Assembly: GCF_002216005.1 (NCBI RefSeq)
Contig: NZ_NIQC01000023.1
Span: forward strand, 1-41,265
Source: Natranaerobius trueperi
GTDB lineage: Bacteria > Bacillota > Natranaerobiia > Natranaerobiales > Natranaerobiaceae
Reading direction: 5' to 3'
Length of the DNA stretch: 41,265 bases
Below the pieces are notes generated by a model. It saw nothing but the letters and a program-made list of their open reading frames with translations. It was not told where the DNA came from and did not search any database. Below are positions 33,706 through 40,996 of this stretch, one piece after another. Positions within the stretch are counted from its first letter, which is position 1. Each line of letters starts with the position of its first letter. The translations under genes were made by a program, and so were the position numbers.

Positions 33706-34524
33706 TTACTTCAAATCAACTAACCTATTCACCGCTATCACCATAAAACAACCCACTAAGAAAATAGCAATATCTAGGAAAAAGGTCATACCTGTAGACC
33801 ATCTTGGCCAGACGTTTACTACCGATCCCAAAAGTAAGCCAATGATAACTAAATAAGTGAGCTCAGTATATTGAGTTATCAAATATTTAATAAGGTGAGA
33901 AAATAGTAAAACTCCTGACAAAACACCAAATCCAAATAACAATAAAACTATTAAATCAAAATTACTTACAGCTGAAATAATGGTATTGTACATACCCATA
34001 ACCATCAAAATCATGCCACCACTTATACCAGGGATCACCATGGTTGCAGAACTTATAAGTCCTGCTATAAATAAGCTTAATATATTAAATAACGGAGAAG
34101 CATTGTCATTAAAGATTTCATTTGATTGAAGATTTAACAAAGTAACAGGCATTAAAAAGGCTATAAATACAGACAAAAGATAATGAAATTGAAATTCTTT
34201 ATATTCAAGTCGAGCGTATATGGAAGGTAAACTTCCAAAGATTAATCCAGCAAATAAAAATTGCATTTGTATTAGATACTCACCCATCATGTATTCAATC
34301 AATTGAGAAAATATTAATATTGCTAACAATGCACCAATTGCAAGATATATAAAAAATATCAAATTATCACGACTAAATATTCTACTAGTTAAAGCAGAAA
34401 TTAGATCGTCGTAGATGCCAGATATAACTGCTATTGTTCTACCACTTATACCGGGGATTAGGTTAGATAGGCCAATGAAGCCACCACTCAGTATTAGTTT
34501 TAAGTTTGAAGACTGCTTTTTCAT
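33706..34524 (-). CDS. DUF368 membrane protein (PopT-like), copy 1
   Basis: 272 aa with about eight membrane spans arranged as two inverted halves. Each half begins with the family motif: GLSNLIPGISGRTIAVISGI near residues 17-36 and SATMVIPGISGGMILMVMGM near 158-177. DUF368 proteins (PopT) recycle undecaprenyl phosphate across the membrane in several bacteria, which would support the polysaccharide locus nearby. Here the first motif has Arg where copy 2 and the family have Gly, in a highly conserved re-entrant loop, so activity is doubtful. Strong similarity to copy 2 otherwise. Confidence 0.85.
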   Translation of the reverse strand: MKKQSSNLKLILSGGFIGLSNLIPGISGRTIAVISGIYDDLISALTSRIFSRDNLIFFIYLAIGALLAILIFSQLIEYMMGEYLIQMQFLFAGLIFGSLPSIYARLEYKEFQFHYLLSVFIAFLMPVTLLNLQSNEIFNDNASPLFNILSLFIAGLISSATMVIPGISGGMILMVMGMYNTIISAVSNFDLIVLLLFGFGVLSGVLLFSHLIKYLITQYTELTYLVIIGLLLGSVVNVWPRWSTGMTFFLDIAIFLVGCFMVIAVNRLVDLK

Positions 34525-34565
34525 GTTATCACCTCTTAGGGTTCAATGCCTACTTTATAGTACAC
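33707..34565. repeat. 859-bp direct repeat, left copy (DUF368 segment)
   Basis: Bases 33707-34565 and 40122-40980 are the same length and align without gaps, covering all of DUF368 and ~40 bases upstream of its start. They differ by scattered substitutions. Similarity ends at ACTTCAAATCAACTAACC on one side and TATAGTACAC on the other. The two copies have the same orientation and flank 34.6-40.1 kb. Confidence 0.85.
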
Positions 34566-34718
34566 TTATATTTACATAAGTACCCTTCAGTTATTTTAAT
34601 ACTTTCTTTGAAGTTTAACAACAAAAGGTACCTACTTTACAAAAATTTTATAAAACAGGCTTTGATATGTAATTATCAGTTACATATATCGCTCAATCAT
34701 AGGTTTAACTCCTTTTAA

Positions 34719-34747
34719 TTGACCACATATGTAATTTTTAGTATCAT
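34719..34747 (+). promoter_or_regulatory. Promoter of the XRE-ImmA pair with repeated ATATGTAA boxes
   Basis: TTGACC (34719-34724) and TATCAT (34742-34747) are 17 bases apart. ATATGTAA occurs at 34665-34672 and 34727-34734, and as its reverse TTACATAT at 34680-34687. The first and second form an inverted pair upstream of the promoter; the third lies between the -35 and -10 boxes. This is a plausible operator set for the XRE repressor encoded just downstream. Confidence 0.55.
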
Positions 34748-34791
34748 CAACTTACAACTTGGGCATAATATATATCGAAAGGAGGCCCAAA

Positions 34792-35142
34792 ATGAAAAAG
34801 TTGTCTACTAAGAAACTAGCAGAACTTATACGAACCAAAAGAAAAGAGAAAGATTTAACTCAAATAAAATTAAGTAAGCTCACTGGTATAAACAGAGTAA
34901 TAATTGGGCGAATAGAAAAACAAGATTTCATTCCGTCTGTCACCCAATTAGAAGCATTATCAGAAGCGTTAGGTTTTGAAGTAACCGACACTTTTGTCGA
35001 AACAGAAAGAACAGGTTCTTTCACTGCTATGCGAAGCGAAGCTTTAAGTGAAAATGAAAAAGAAGGTGTTGAAAAACTTATTACCATGATGCTATCTCTT
35101 CGACAACAATTAGTACTAAGGAGTAAGTTTGAAAATGAATAA
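34792..35142 (+). CDS. XRE-family transcriptional regulator
   Basis: 116 aa from ATG 34792, seven bases after AAAGGAGG; an upstream in-frame start at 34759 lacks a site. The HTH_3 domain spans residues ~9-65: LAELIRTKRKEKDLTQIKLS, GINRVIIGRIEKQDFIPSVT, QLEALSEALGFEV. The tail is short and helical. The stop overlaps the start of the ImmA/IrrE-type protease gene. Pairs of this kind keep mobile elements or defence genes repressed until the protease cuts the repressor. Confidence 0.87.
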   Translation: MKKLSTKKLAELIRTKRKEKDLTQIKLSKLTGINRVIIGRIEKQDFIPSVTQLEALSEALGFEVTDTFVETERTGSFTAMRSEALSENEKEGVEKLITMMLSLRQQLVLRSKFENE

Positions 35143-36022
35143 TTTATTAAAACTCGATGAAGTTCAAATGAAAAAAATCAAAGACCTTGCCAGTAAATTA
35201 AGGTTAGAATTAGGGTTTACAAATGAAACACCAATTGCCAATAACATTTTTACAGTCCTTGAGAAATTGAATATTTCTCTTTTAGAATATCCTATCGAAC
35301 CAGTTGGAGAAAAACCGGCTTTTTCTGCTGTGCTTATTTACTCTAAGTTAGAAGAAGGAGAGGACATTGCTTTCATCGGTCTGAATACAGCCGATTATTA
35401 TGACAAACAAATTTTTGCAATAGCCCATGAACTGTATCATTTTAAAACAAAAACTAGATCACACCTTAGCCGTCCGTCTGAAGATCAAAAAGATACCGTT
35501 GAGATAAAAGCCAACCGCTTTGCTGCAGAATTTTTATTACCCGAAGACAAATTAAAGGGACTTATTATCAATGAATTTAAAACTTACAACCTTACCAGAA
35601 TACAAAATAAAGCTTTGCTTCGATTCATTGCCAGATTGCAATGTGATTGGTGGCTACCATATCGGTCCATTGTCAAAAGATTACTAGAAATAGACTCTAT
35701 TTCAGAAAAACAGTATCAAAGTTTATATAGTATTGATGAACGTCATGATGACAGCAGTTACGGGCGCATAGCTAAAGCTACCAAAGAAGAAGTATTTGAA
35801 AAATTAAACACCATCACTCGTAACATCGGTACCTCACCTTCTAATATTGAAATTATCATTAGAAACTTTGAAGAAAATAGAATTACAGAAGAAGAGTTTA
35901 ATAATTTATTGAGAATGTTTAATAAACAACCTGAAGACTTTAATTATAAGGTAGAAGTTGATGAAAAAGACATTGCTGAATTAAATAGTTTCTTTAATGA
36001 GGATAATAACAATGAAAATTGA
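35129..36022 (+). CDS. ImmA/IrrE-family metallopeptidase
   Basis: 297 aa from TTG 35129 (AAGGAG five bases upstream); ATG 35135 is an alternative. Zinc motif FAIAHELYHFK gives His100, Glu101 and His104, and the third ligand region is DTVEIKANRFAAEFLLP. The C-terminal ~120 residues are helical with YGRIAKATKEEVFEKLN. It should cleave the XRE regulator encoded immediately upstream after a stress signal. The coding region overlaps its neighbours on both sides (XRE stop; next start at 36012), so the three genes were one translationally coupled unit. Confidence 0.87.
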   Translation: MKMNNLLKLDEVQMKKIKDLASKLRLELGFTNETPIANNIFTVLEKLNISLLEYPIEPVGEKPAFSAVLIYSKLEEGEDIAFIGLNTADYYDKQIFAIAHELYHFKTKTRSHLSRPSEDQKDTVEIKANRFAAEFLLPEDKLKGLIINEFKTYNLTRIQNKALLRFIARLQCDWWLPYRSIVKRLLEIDSISEKQYQSLYSIDERHDDSSYGRIAKATKEEVFEKLNTITRNIGTSPSNIEIIIRNFEENRITEEEFNNLLRMFNKQPEDFNYKVEVDEKDIAELNSFFNEDNNNEN

Positions 36023-36241
36023 TATTACTTCTCTAAATACTGCTTTAATGGGTATTATTAAAAACCCCACCCAAGTTATCACACTTGATGCAAACTTTTT
36101 AATCCCTCAAGCCAGGCAAATAACAAAGGCCTTCGAATGCTTTATAAATACCAATACTATTTAACATCTTATGAAAAACAATCAAATCCTATATGGAGTG
36201 AGTTTATTGAAGCGATGAATGCAATGTACTCAAAGCTATAA
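36012..36241 (+). pseudogene. Frameshifted third gene of the XRE-ImmA operon
   Basis: ATG 36012 overlaps the ImmA stop by 11 bases. It reads MKIDITSLNTALMGIIKNPT then QVITLDANFLIPQARQITKA and hits TAA at 36162-36164. A second frame continues MLYKYQYYLTSYEKQSNPIW then SEFIEAMNAMYSKL to 36241. The first ~45 residues (V-I-T-L-D-A-N-F-L-I-P) look like the start of a PIN-like or DUF4411-type toxin often found after ImmA genes. Identification is tentative. Confidence 0.5.
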
Positions 36242-36360
36242 TTGAGAGGGGAGGTAGTATGGAAAATCCTTTTAGGTTTTTCTGACTATCAAGAAGATTG
36301 ACTTGATAAGTCGAAATTCCCCGGGAAATAGATAGGTTTATTAAGGGAAACTACTATTGA

Positions 36361-36405
36361 AACTCCCTCGGGAAGGAGTGCTCACCTTACCAAGGGAGTT
36401 GTGTT
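36361..36405. terminator. Hairpin beyond the DUF1659-DUF2922 relic
   Basis: AACTCCCT (36361-36368) pairs with AGGGAGTT (36393-36400), with an inner GGAAGG/CCTTACC stem. On the plus strand GTGTTTTAG follows, a weak U-tract; on the minus strand none. It sits where DUF2922 copy B has its terminator, so it may be a decayed terminator of that relic. Confidence 0.4.
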
Positions 36406-36419
36406 TTAGTGGCCTGTTT

Positions 36420-36777
36420 CTAGTATTCTATCACTGTGTTGGTTTCTCTAGTTACGATTCGGGCAGTAACTTTACTTACTAGTTCCCAACGAAGATGCCT
36501 TTTGCTAGTATTTCGTCCATTACTTGTGATACTTCGGTTTCTGTTAGACCTTCTATAGGGTCATTTATTGATATGGTGAAGTTTTTACGATTGCTAGTTC
36601 TTTGCCGTCAAATCTGTGAATGGAAAGTGCATCGTATTTTTGAAGTCCTAACATTAGTTCAGCGGTTTGATAGATGTCTTCATCGATGCGGCTGAAACTT
36701 TTAGTGCGAAGAATAGCGTTTCCGTTTTCATCTTGACCTGTGATTAGTCTAAACTGTAGTCTTGTTGGTCCGAACAA
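36420..36777 (-). pseudogene. Fused relic of DUF1659 and DUF2922, third copy
   Basis: The DUF1659 part reads FGPTRLQFRLITGQDENGNA onward to LQKYDALSIHRFDGKELAIV. Its start codon (AAAGGAGATG upstream) is out of frame with the body. Without the usual gap it runs into DUF2922 sequence in a second frame: KNFTISINDPIEGLTETEVS then QVMDEILAKGIFV, and after another shift KVTARIVTRETNTVIEY to the TAG at 36420. The intergenic part and the DUF2922 N-terminus are deleted. This copy is more divergent than A or B, so it is older. Confidence 0.85.
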
Positions 36778-36829
36778 TCCGATTACTTTTGCTTTTCATC
36801 TCCTTTTTTTGTTTTTCCGCAGGGTCTCT

Positions 36830-36862
36830 TGGGTGAACTAATTATACTATGGATCAAAAAAA
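36830..36862 (-). promoter_or_regulatory. Promoter of the DUF1659-DUF2922 relic
   Basis: On the minus strand, TTTTTTTGATCCATAGTATA then ATTAGTTCACCC. TATAAT is at 36841-36846. It matches the promoter block of copies A and B (TTTTTT, ATCCAT, then -10), showing which bases of that region are conserved. Confidence 0.5.
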
Positions 36863-36900
36863 GAAACACTTGCGACTTGAGTGTAAGTCGCAAGTGTTTC
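36856..36900 (-). terminator. Terminator after the truncated SecB-like gene
   Basis: GAAACACTTGCGACTT (36863-36878) pairs perfectly with AAGTCGCAAGTGTTTC (36885-36900), loop GAGTGT; on the minus strand TTTTTTTG follows. The stem contains GACTT-N6-AAGTC at the same distance (~27 bases) from the DUF1659-type -10 box as the palindrome GACTTAGAGCTAAGTC in copies A and B. Confidence 0.8.
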
Positions 36901-37066
36901 TATAGAGATTAATAGTAATTCTTTGATTTATTAGAAGAGTTGATAATTGGTCGGTTGCTTTCATGATATATTAGCTAAGAAGTCTAATATATTAACATAA
37001 AACTCCTTGGTACACCCTATTATTTACCAAAAAGCAAAGTAGATAATTGATCTCTTTTTTTGTAGT

Positions 37067-37267
37067 TTAATATTTAAAATTTTCCTTGTTTGCTATCTTA
37101 TAATCCGCTTCTGGTAAGTTAAAGTTCAATTTACCATCATAATCTTCACCAACAAAATCAATATATTTTTCTAAGTTAATTTTTTTCATCGTTATGTCTT
37201 TTAACTTAATAGCTTCAATAAAATTTTCATAGGTCATATCGTTACCATTTCCAGTATGACAAGTCAT
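37067..37267 (-). CDS. Truncated SecB-like protein (N-terminal part only)
   Basis: 66 aa from ATG 37267 (GGAGGAG upstream). ENFIEAIKLKDITMKKINLE then KYIDF parallels the N-terminus of the SecB-like protein at 30715 (KKLIRSVDIKDLELLRLSCE then NYVPF): the same Y-x-x-x-I-x-x-x-x-L/I-K-D-I/L ... E-x-Y-I/V-x-F spacing. The C-terminal signature with F-A-R-E and G-F-P-P is absent, and the frame stops at 37067 with no continuation found in other frames. It is probably a degraded second chaperone gene. The match was made by eye. Confidence 0.5.
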   Translation of the reverse strand: MTCHTGNGNDMTYENFIEAIKLKDITMKKINLEKYIDFVGEDYDGKLNFNLPEADYKIANKENFKY

Positions 37268-37283
37268 AAGTACTCCTCCTTCT

Positions 37284-37947
37284 CTATACTGCTGGCTTGT
37301 CCAGTTCATTTAAGTCAGAGGACATATGCCACTCAGAGTCTCGATTCATTCTAAACCTAACCTTGTTTTTAGTTTTAACATTTTCATTTGATATAAACGA
37401 TGACATCCAGCTAGTAAAGTCTTCATTATTGAGTTAACAATTCCGAGTCTTTAAAAGTCATTTTAACAGATGTTTTCATTGATTTTTGTGTATGATTAAG
37501 CTTTTCTTCAAAAACTTCGGTTTTAATCAGCCCATTTTTTGTTAATATATATTTTAAATACGGACCAACCTGTTCAAATGATTCAAAGTACTCTTCCAAA
37601 CGTTCTTCCTTGTTTTCTATTTCTTTAACACACTTAAAAAATTCTTTCGCCTTATTTATGCAGTTTTGTATTTCTTGCTTTCGTTCGTAATTTAAATTTA
37701 TAAACAGTGAGAAATAGGATTTAAAACCAACTTCGTTAAAAGTTTTAATTAATGCTGCATCTTCAAAATCAAAATAATCTACAGCATTAAATATTTCTTC
37801 AAACTGGTTATAGTTAGCAGAATACTTCTCATTTACATAGTTCTGTAATTCTTTTAACAAAAAGTTATAGTAGAAATCTGTTACTAGTTCAACGGCATTT
37901 TCTAATGATTTCCCTAGATCTTTATAAAAATACGTGGTTTGCCACAT
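37284..37947 (-). pseudogene. Frameshifted unknown gene before the truncated SecB-like gene
   Basis: From ATG 37947 the frame reads MWQTTYFYKDLGKSLENAVE and runs helical and charged to KMTFKDSELLTQ, stop at 37426. In another frame coding continues as NNEDFTSWMSSFISNENVKT then KNKVRFRMNRDSEWHMSSDL and NELDKPAV, stop at 37284, just before the ribosome site of the SecB-like fragment. A single-base change near 37430 would join them into ~220 aa. Its place, size and charged helical build match the first gene of the intact SecB-like operon (31188-31781), though no direct similarity was established. Confidence 0.6.
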
Positions 37948-38175
37948 AATAATCCCTCTCTCAGTAAAATTCCACACTTATAGGTAATTTATTCCACCTA
38001 GGAGTATATTTTCCGTGTGACTATATCTTCTTTATTTAACACGTTTTTCCTGTTTAGTTTTATAATTATAATATTCGTCATTTCATTATGCATCCCTGAA
38101 CTAATTTACCATGGTTCTCATAGTCCTGAATTAAGAAAAACTTGCCATCACTATGTATTATGCAGGGCAAACCAC

Positions 38176-38212
38176 AAAAAGAACATGCGACTACTGTAGT
38201 AGTCACATGTTC
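38176..38212 (-). terminator. Terminator after the DUF3800 gene
   Basis: GAACATG-C-GACTAC (38181-38194) pairs with GTAGTC-A-CATGTTC (38199-38212) around TGTA; on the minus strand TTTTTGTGG follows. It lies ~100 bases after the DUF3800 stop. Confidence 0.8.
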
Positions 38213-38309
38213 CTGATGAGCTTAAACCCCGACACTTTTCTTAAAACTCATAGCTAGTGTTAAAATAAACACTAACTAATATAGAGATCACAATAAATTT
38301 AAATTGCAC

Positions 38310-39116
38310 CTAATACTTCGTTCTCTTTTGCCACCCAAAGTTCACAGTTTGCTTTGCTAAAAACAACATTATATAATCCTTGAAGTAGACTTCATTTAGT
38401 TGTTTATCACTTGTCCATTCAAAATATTTGAGGTTCTTTAAAAATGTATAAAATTCATTTATTTGGAGTAAATCTAGTGTAAGTTCAATTCTTTCTTTTT
38501 TACCTTTTGAGGTATTATCATCAACTTCATGATTTAATAATATCGTTCTAATAATTCCTAGAATTAAGTCTGTTAATTCTAAACCGATTTCTTGATTTTT
38601 ATTACATAGGGTTGAATCATCAATTTTAAATCGTTCCCCTCTATATAAAGACAATTCATTTAATTGTCTTTTTACGTTTATATTTAAATTATTTTTCTCA
38701 TATTCAGTAGCATACTCTATTATAATATTTGCTTGGATTTTAGAATCTTTTCCGTAACCACGTAATAATCCATACAGAACTCTTTCAGGTAACTTTGAAT
38801 ATATCATTTTATTAAACATATCATTATTATAAGTATTTGTTGGCTTTGAGTAATTAATAATATTAAAGTTTAAAAATTCCGAGTAACATTCCATCACCAA
38901 TTTTAGAGTACTTATAATATCTTTTTTCTGGGGCTTAAAACCTGAATACTCATTCCAGTGGAATTTAATATCACCATTTCTGAGTTCCTTATTTAATTGA
39001 TTAAAAATATTTGAATTATAAATTTCTTGTGGAATTGATAAGGCACCCATTGTTGCAGGAAAACTATTCCGTTTACCACTCTCATCAAAAAATAATATTA
39101 TCTCAGAGTTCCCCAA
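38310..39116 (-). CDS. DUF3800 protein (RNase H-like fold)
   Basis: 268 aa, TTG start at 39116 with AAGGAG nine bases upstream. The N-terminal IILFFDESGKRNSFPATMGA has the D-E-S-G motif (Asp11) that opens DUF3800. FHWNEYSGFKP follows near residue 52. The C-terminal NQEIGLELTDLILGIIRTIL has the conserved acidic D-L-x-x-G helix. DUF3800 is predicted to be a metal-dependent RNase H-like nuclease and is frequent in defence islands and mobile elements. Here it is monocistronic, facing away from a strong plus-strand promoter 17 bases beyond its start. Confidence 0.82.
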   Translation of the reverse strand: MGNSEIILFFDESGKRNSFPATMGALSIPQEIYNSNIFNQLNKELRNGDIKFHWNEYSGFKPQKKDIISTLKLVMECYSEFLNFNIINYSKPTNTYNNDMFNKMIYSKLPERVLYGLLRGYGKDSKIQANIIIEYATEYEKNNLNINVKRQLNELSLYRGERFKIDDSTLCNKNQEIGLELTDLILGIIRTILLNHEVDDNTSKGKKERIELTLDLLQINEFYTFLKNLKYFEWTSDKQLNEVYFKDYIMLFLAKQTVNFGWQKRTKY

Positions 39117-39132
39117 AATTCCCAGCTCCTTG

Positions 39133-39161
39133 TTGACTAAATTATGTGAAATATGTACAAT
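39133..39161 (+). promoter_or_regulatory. Strong promoter for a plus-strand small RNA
   Basis: TTGACT (39133-39138) and TACAAT (39156-39161) with exactly 17 bases between: the best consensus promoter noticed in the window. No coding region follows; two hairpins and a T10 run do. It diverges from the DUF3800 gene. Confidence 0.75.
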
Positions 39162-39167
39162 ATAAAT

Positions 39168-39266
39168 ACCAGTAAATTATTGCCCACTCACTGGAGTGCT
39201 AAATAATTTACTGAAGGAAGGGAACTTCCGCTCGATGGAGCGCAAGTTCCCTTCCCTTTTTTTTTA
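39168..39266 (+). ncRNA. Candidate ~100-nt structured small RNA
   Basis: From a predicted start near 39168 the transcript would hold two stem-loops. Hairpin 1: CAGTAAATTATT (39170-39181) with AATAATTTACTG (39202-39213), closed inside by CACTC/GAGTG around ACTG. Hairpin 2: GGAAGGGAACTT (39216-39227) with AAGTTCCCTTCC (39244-39255), with an inner CGCTC/GAGCG stem. T10 follows (39257-39266), so hairpin 2 is the terminator. No open frame of useful length exists. Start 7 bases after a near-perfect -10 box. No known RNA family is recognised. Confidence 0.65.
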
Positions 39267-39287
39267 TTAAAAATTATTAACTAAATT

Positions 39288-39424
39288 TAATATTCCACAA
39301 GTTTAGCAAAAAACCTTTTTTGATTATGCCCATCAATAACCTTTATAGTTGTGTTTAGATTTTTTTCATTAAGCTCTAACTTCTAATGCAAGTCTTTAGT
39401 TTCAAGCGTAACCTGTGAGCGGGG
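39288..39424 (-). pseudogene. Small unidentified coding relic
   Basis: Minus-strand translation gives QVTLETKDLH, a TAG, then KLELNEKNLNTTIKVIDGHN and QKRFFAKLVEY to the stop at 39288. The codon pattern looks coding but there is no start and an internal stop. Family unknown. Confidence 0.3.
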
Positions 39425-39446
39425 CTTGGTTTATGTGGCTTAAGTT

Positions 39447-39531
39447 AAAATTTACCTAGATAATCATAAGCGAACTTTGGATTTGTGCGGTCTCAGCAAA
39501 TCCCGAGAGCGTTGATATCTAGGTGAATTTT
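39447..39531. repeat. Nested inverted repeat of 85 bases
   Basis: Outer arms AAAATTTACCTAGATA (39447-39462) and TATCTAGGTGAATTTT (39516-39531) pair at 15 of 16 positions. Inside, GGATTTG (39479-39485) pairs with CAAATCC (39497-39503). No U-tract follows in either direction. It could be a structured RNA, a MITE-like hairpin or the end of a single-strand-transposing element. Confidence 0.5.
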
Positions 39532-39624
39532 ATAAAAAAACAATTACTGTTGTTTCGGTTTCCCCTAAAATTATTGATACTTCTGTATTCCTTCTTCTGT
39601 TCCTGCTTTATCTTCACTCCTTAA

Positions 39625-40074
39625 TTTAACCCAAGGGGTGACTATCTTGATGAAGAAGGTTAAGTAGTTGTTAATGCCATTACTCCATGTTTTAAGTGTA
39701 ATAACTGAGGTTTTACTTCACAATGCAAACAATCACTAGGTAGTTAGAAAGCAGCAAATTTAGGGGCTCAACATACTTTTGAAAATTGTATAAATGTGAC
39801 TAAAGGTGGAGGTACTATTTCTAATATAAGTTATTATGGTCAAGGTGATTATATTAAAATACCACGATTAGGCTGGGGAGTTGGACTGTCCGGTAAAACT
39901 ATACGTACTGGGTTATGCCCTGGTGGAAAAGAGAGGGTGTCTAGGTTACTTAGGTTAATAGAAAACGGTCGTATTGATCCGACATTACTACCTTTTGATG
40001 AAGTAGAAAAAGCTTTCAAGATAATGGAAAATAAAGAAGATGGAGTTATTAAGCCTTTAGTAACTTTTGAATAG
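39625..40074 (+). pseudogene. Relic of a zinc-type secondary alcohol dehydrogenase
   Basis: One frame with stops at 39661, within 39700-39750 and intact coding after 39751. The first part reads GDYLDEEG, stop, VVVNAITPCFKCNN, stop, GFTSQCKQSLGS: the proton-channel/zinc-lobe region. Then AANLGAQHTFENCINVTKGG, GTISNISYYGQGDYIKIPRL and WGVGLSGKTIRTGLCPGGKE follow through to the TAG at 40072. The end matches NADP-dependent isopropanol/secondary alcohol dehydrogenases. The central nucleotide-binding region is deleted, so it cannot be functional. Confidence 0.75.
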
Positions 40075-40120
40075 ACTCAAAAGAGATGCGCTTCGATGCT
40101 CCTCTCTTTATCAAGATTAA

Positions 40121-40939
40121 TTACTTCAAATCAACTAACCTATTCACCGCTATCACCATAAAACAACCCACTAAGAAAATCGCTATATCTAGTAAAAAGG
40201 TCATCCCTGTAGACCATCTTGGCCAGACGCTTACTACCGATCCCAAAAGTAAGCCAATGATAACTAAATAAGTGAGCTCAGTATATTGAGTTATCAAATA
40301 TTTGATAAGGTGAGAAAATAGTAAAACTCCTGACAAAACACCAAATCCAAATAACAATAGCACCATTAAATCAAAATTACTTACAGCTGAAATAATGGTA
40401 TTATACATACCCATAACCATCAAAATCATGCCACCACTTACACCAGGGATCACCATGGTTGCAGAACTTATAAGTCCTGCTATAAATAAGCTTAATATAT
40501 TAAATAACGGAGAAGCATTGTTATTAAAGATTTCATTTGATTGAAGATTCAAAAAAATAACAGGCATTAAAAAGGCTAACAATACAGACAAAAGATAACG
40601 AAATTGAAATTCTTTATATTCAAGTCGAGCGTATATAGAAGGTAAACTTCCAAAGATTAATCCAGCAAATAATAATTGCATTTGTATTAGATACTCACCC
40701 ATCATATATTCAATCAATTGAGAAAATATTAATATTGCTAACAATGCACCTATTGCAAGATATATAAAGAATGTCAAATTATCACGACTAAATATTCTAC
40801 TAGTTAAAGCAGAAATTAGATCTTCGTAGATGCCAGATATAACTGCTATTGTTCCGCCACTTATACCGGGGATTAGGTTAGATAGACCAATGAAACCACC
40901 ACTCAGTATTAGTTTTAAGTTTGAAGACTGCTTTTTCAT
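40121..40939 (-). CDS. DUF368 membrane protein (PopT-like), copy 2
   Basis: 272 aa, same length and topology as copy 1 with about a dozen substitutions. Both signature loops are normal: LIPGISGGTIAVISGIYEDL and MVIPGVSGGMILMVMGMYNT. This is therefore the better candidate for the working undecaprenyl-phosphate translocase. Its upstream region is cut by an IS256 element 42 bases before the start codon, so its original promoter may be lost. No strong terminator follows; an imperfect hairpin lies at 40080-40110. Confidence 0.86.
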   Translation of the reverse strand: MKKQSSNLKLILSGGFIGLSNLIPGISGGTIAVISGIYEDLISALTSRIFSRDNLTFFIYLAIGALLAILIFSQLIEYMMGEYLIQMQLLFAGLIFGSLPSIYARLEYKEFQFRYLLSVLLAFLMPVIFLNLQSNEIFNNNASPLFNILSLFIAGLISSATMVIPGVSGGMILMVMGMYNTIISAVSNFDLMVLLLFGFGVLSGVLLFSHLIKYLITQYTELTYLVIIGLLLGSVVSVWPRWSTGMTFLLDIAIFLVGCFMVIAVNRLVDLK

Positions 40940-40980
40940 GTTATCACCTCTTTGGGTTCAATGCCTACTTTATAGTACAC
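40122..40980. repeat. 859-bp direct repeat, right copy (DUF368 segment)
   Basis: Gap-free partner of 33707-34565. Its right boundary at TATAGTACAC coincides with the first base of the IS256-type element, so the real repeat may once have been longer. Confidence 0.85.
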
Positions 40981-40996
40981 GAGAGTGTAAAATAAA

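Noticed and set aside
38017-38199. 60-codon hydrophobic plus-strand frame between two minus-strand genes
   Set aside because: No ribosome site and its 3' end runs through the DUF3800 terminator stem; probably chance in AT-rich DNA.
39168-39266. Type III toxin-antitoxin RNA for the DUF3800 gene
   Set aside because: No tandem repeats, and it is transcribed away from the gene instead of upstream on the same strand.
39447-39531. Integron attC site
   Set aside because: The stems lack the GTTRRRY/RYYYAAC core sites and no integrase gene is present.
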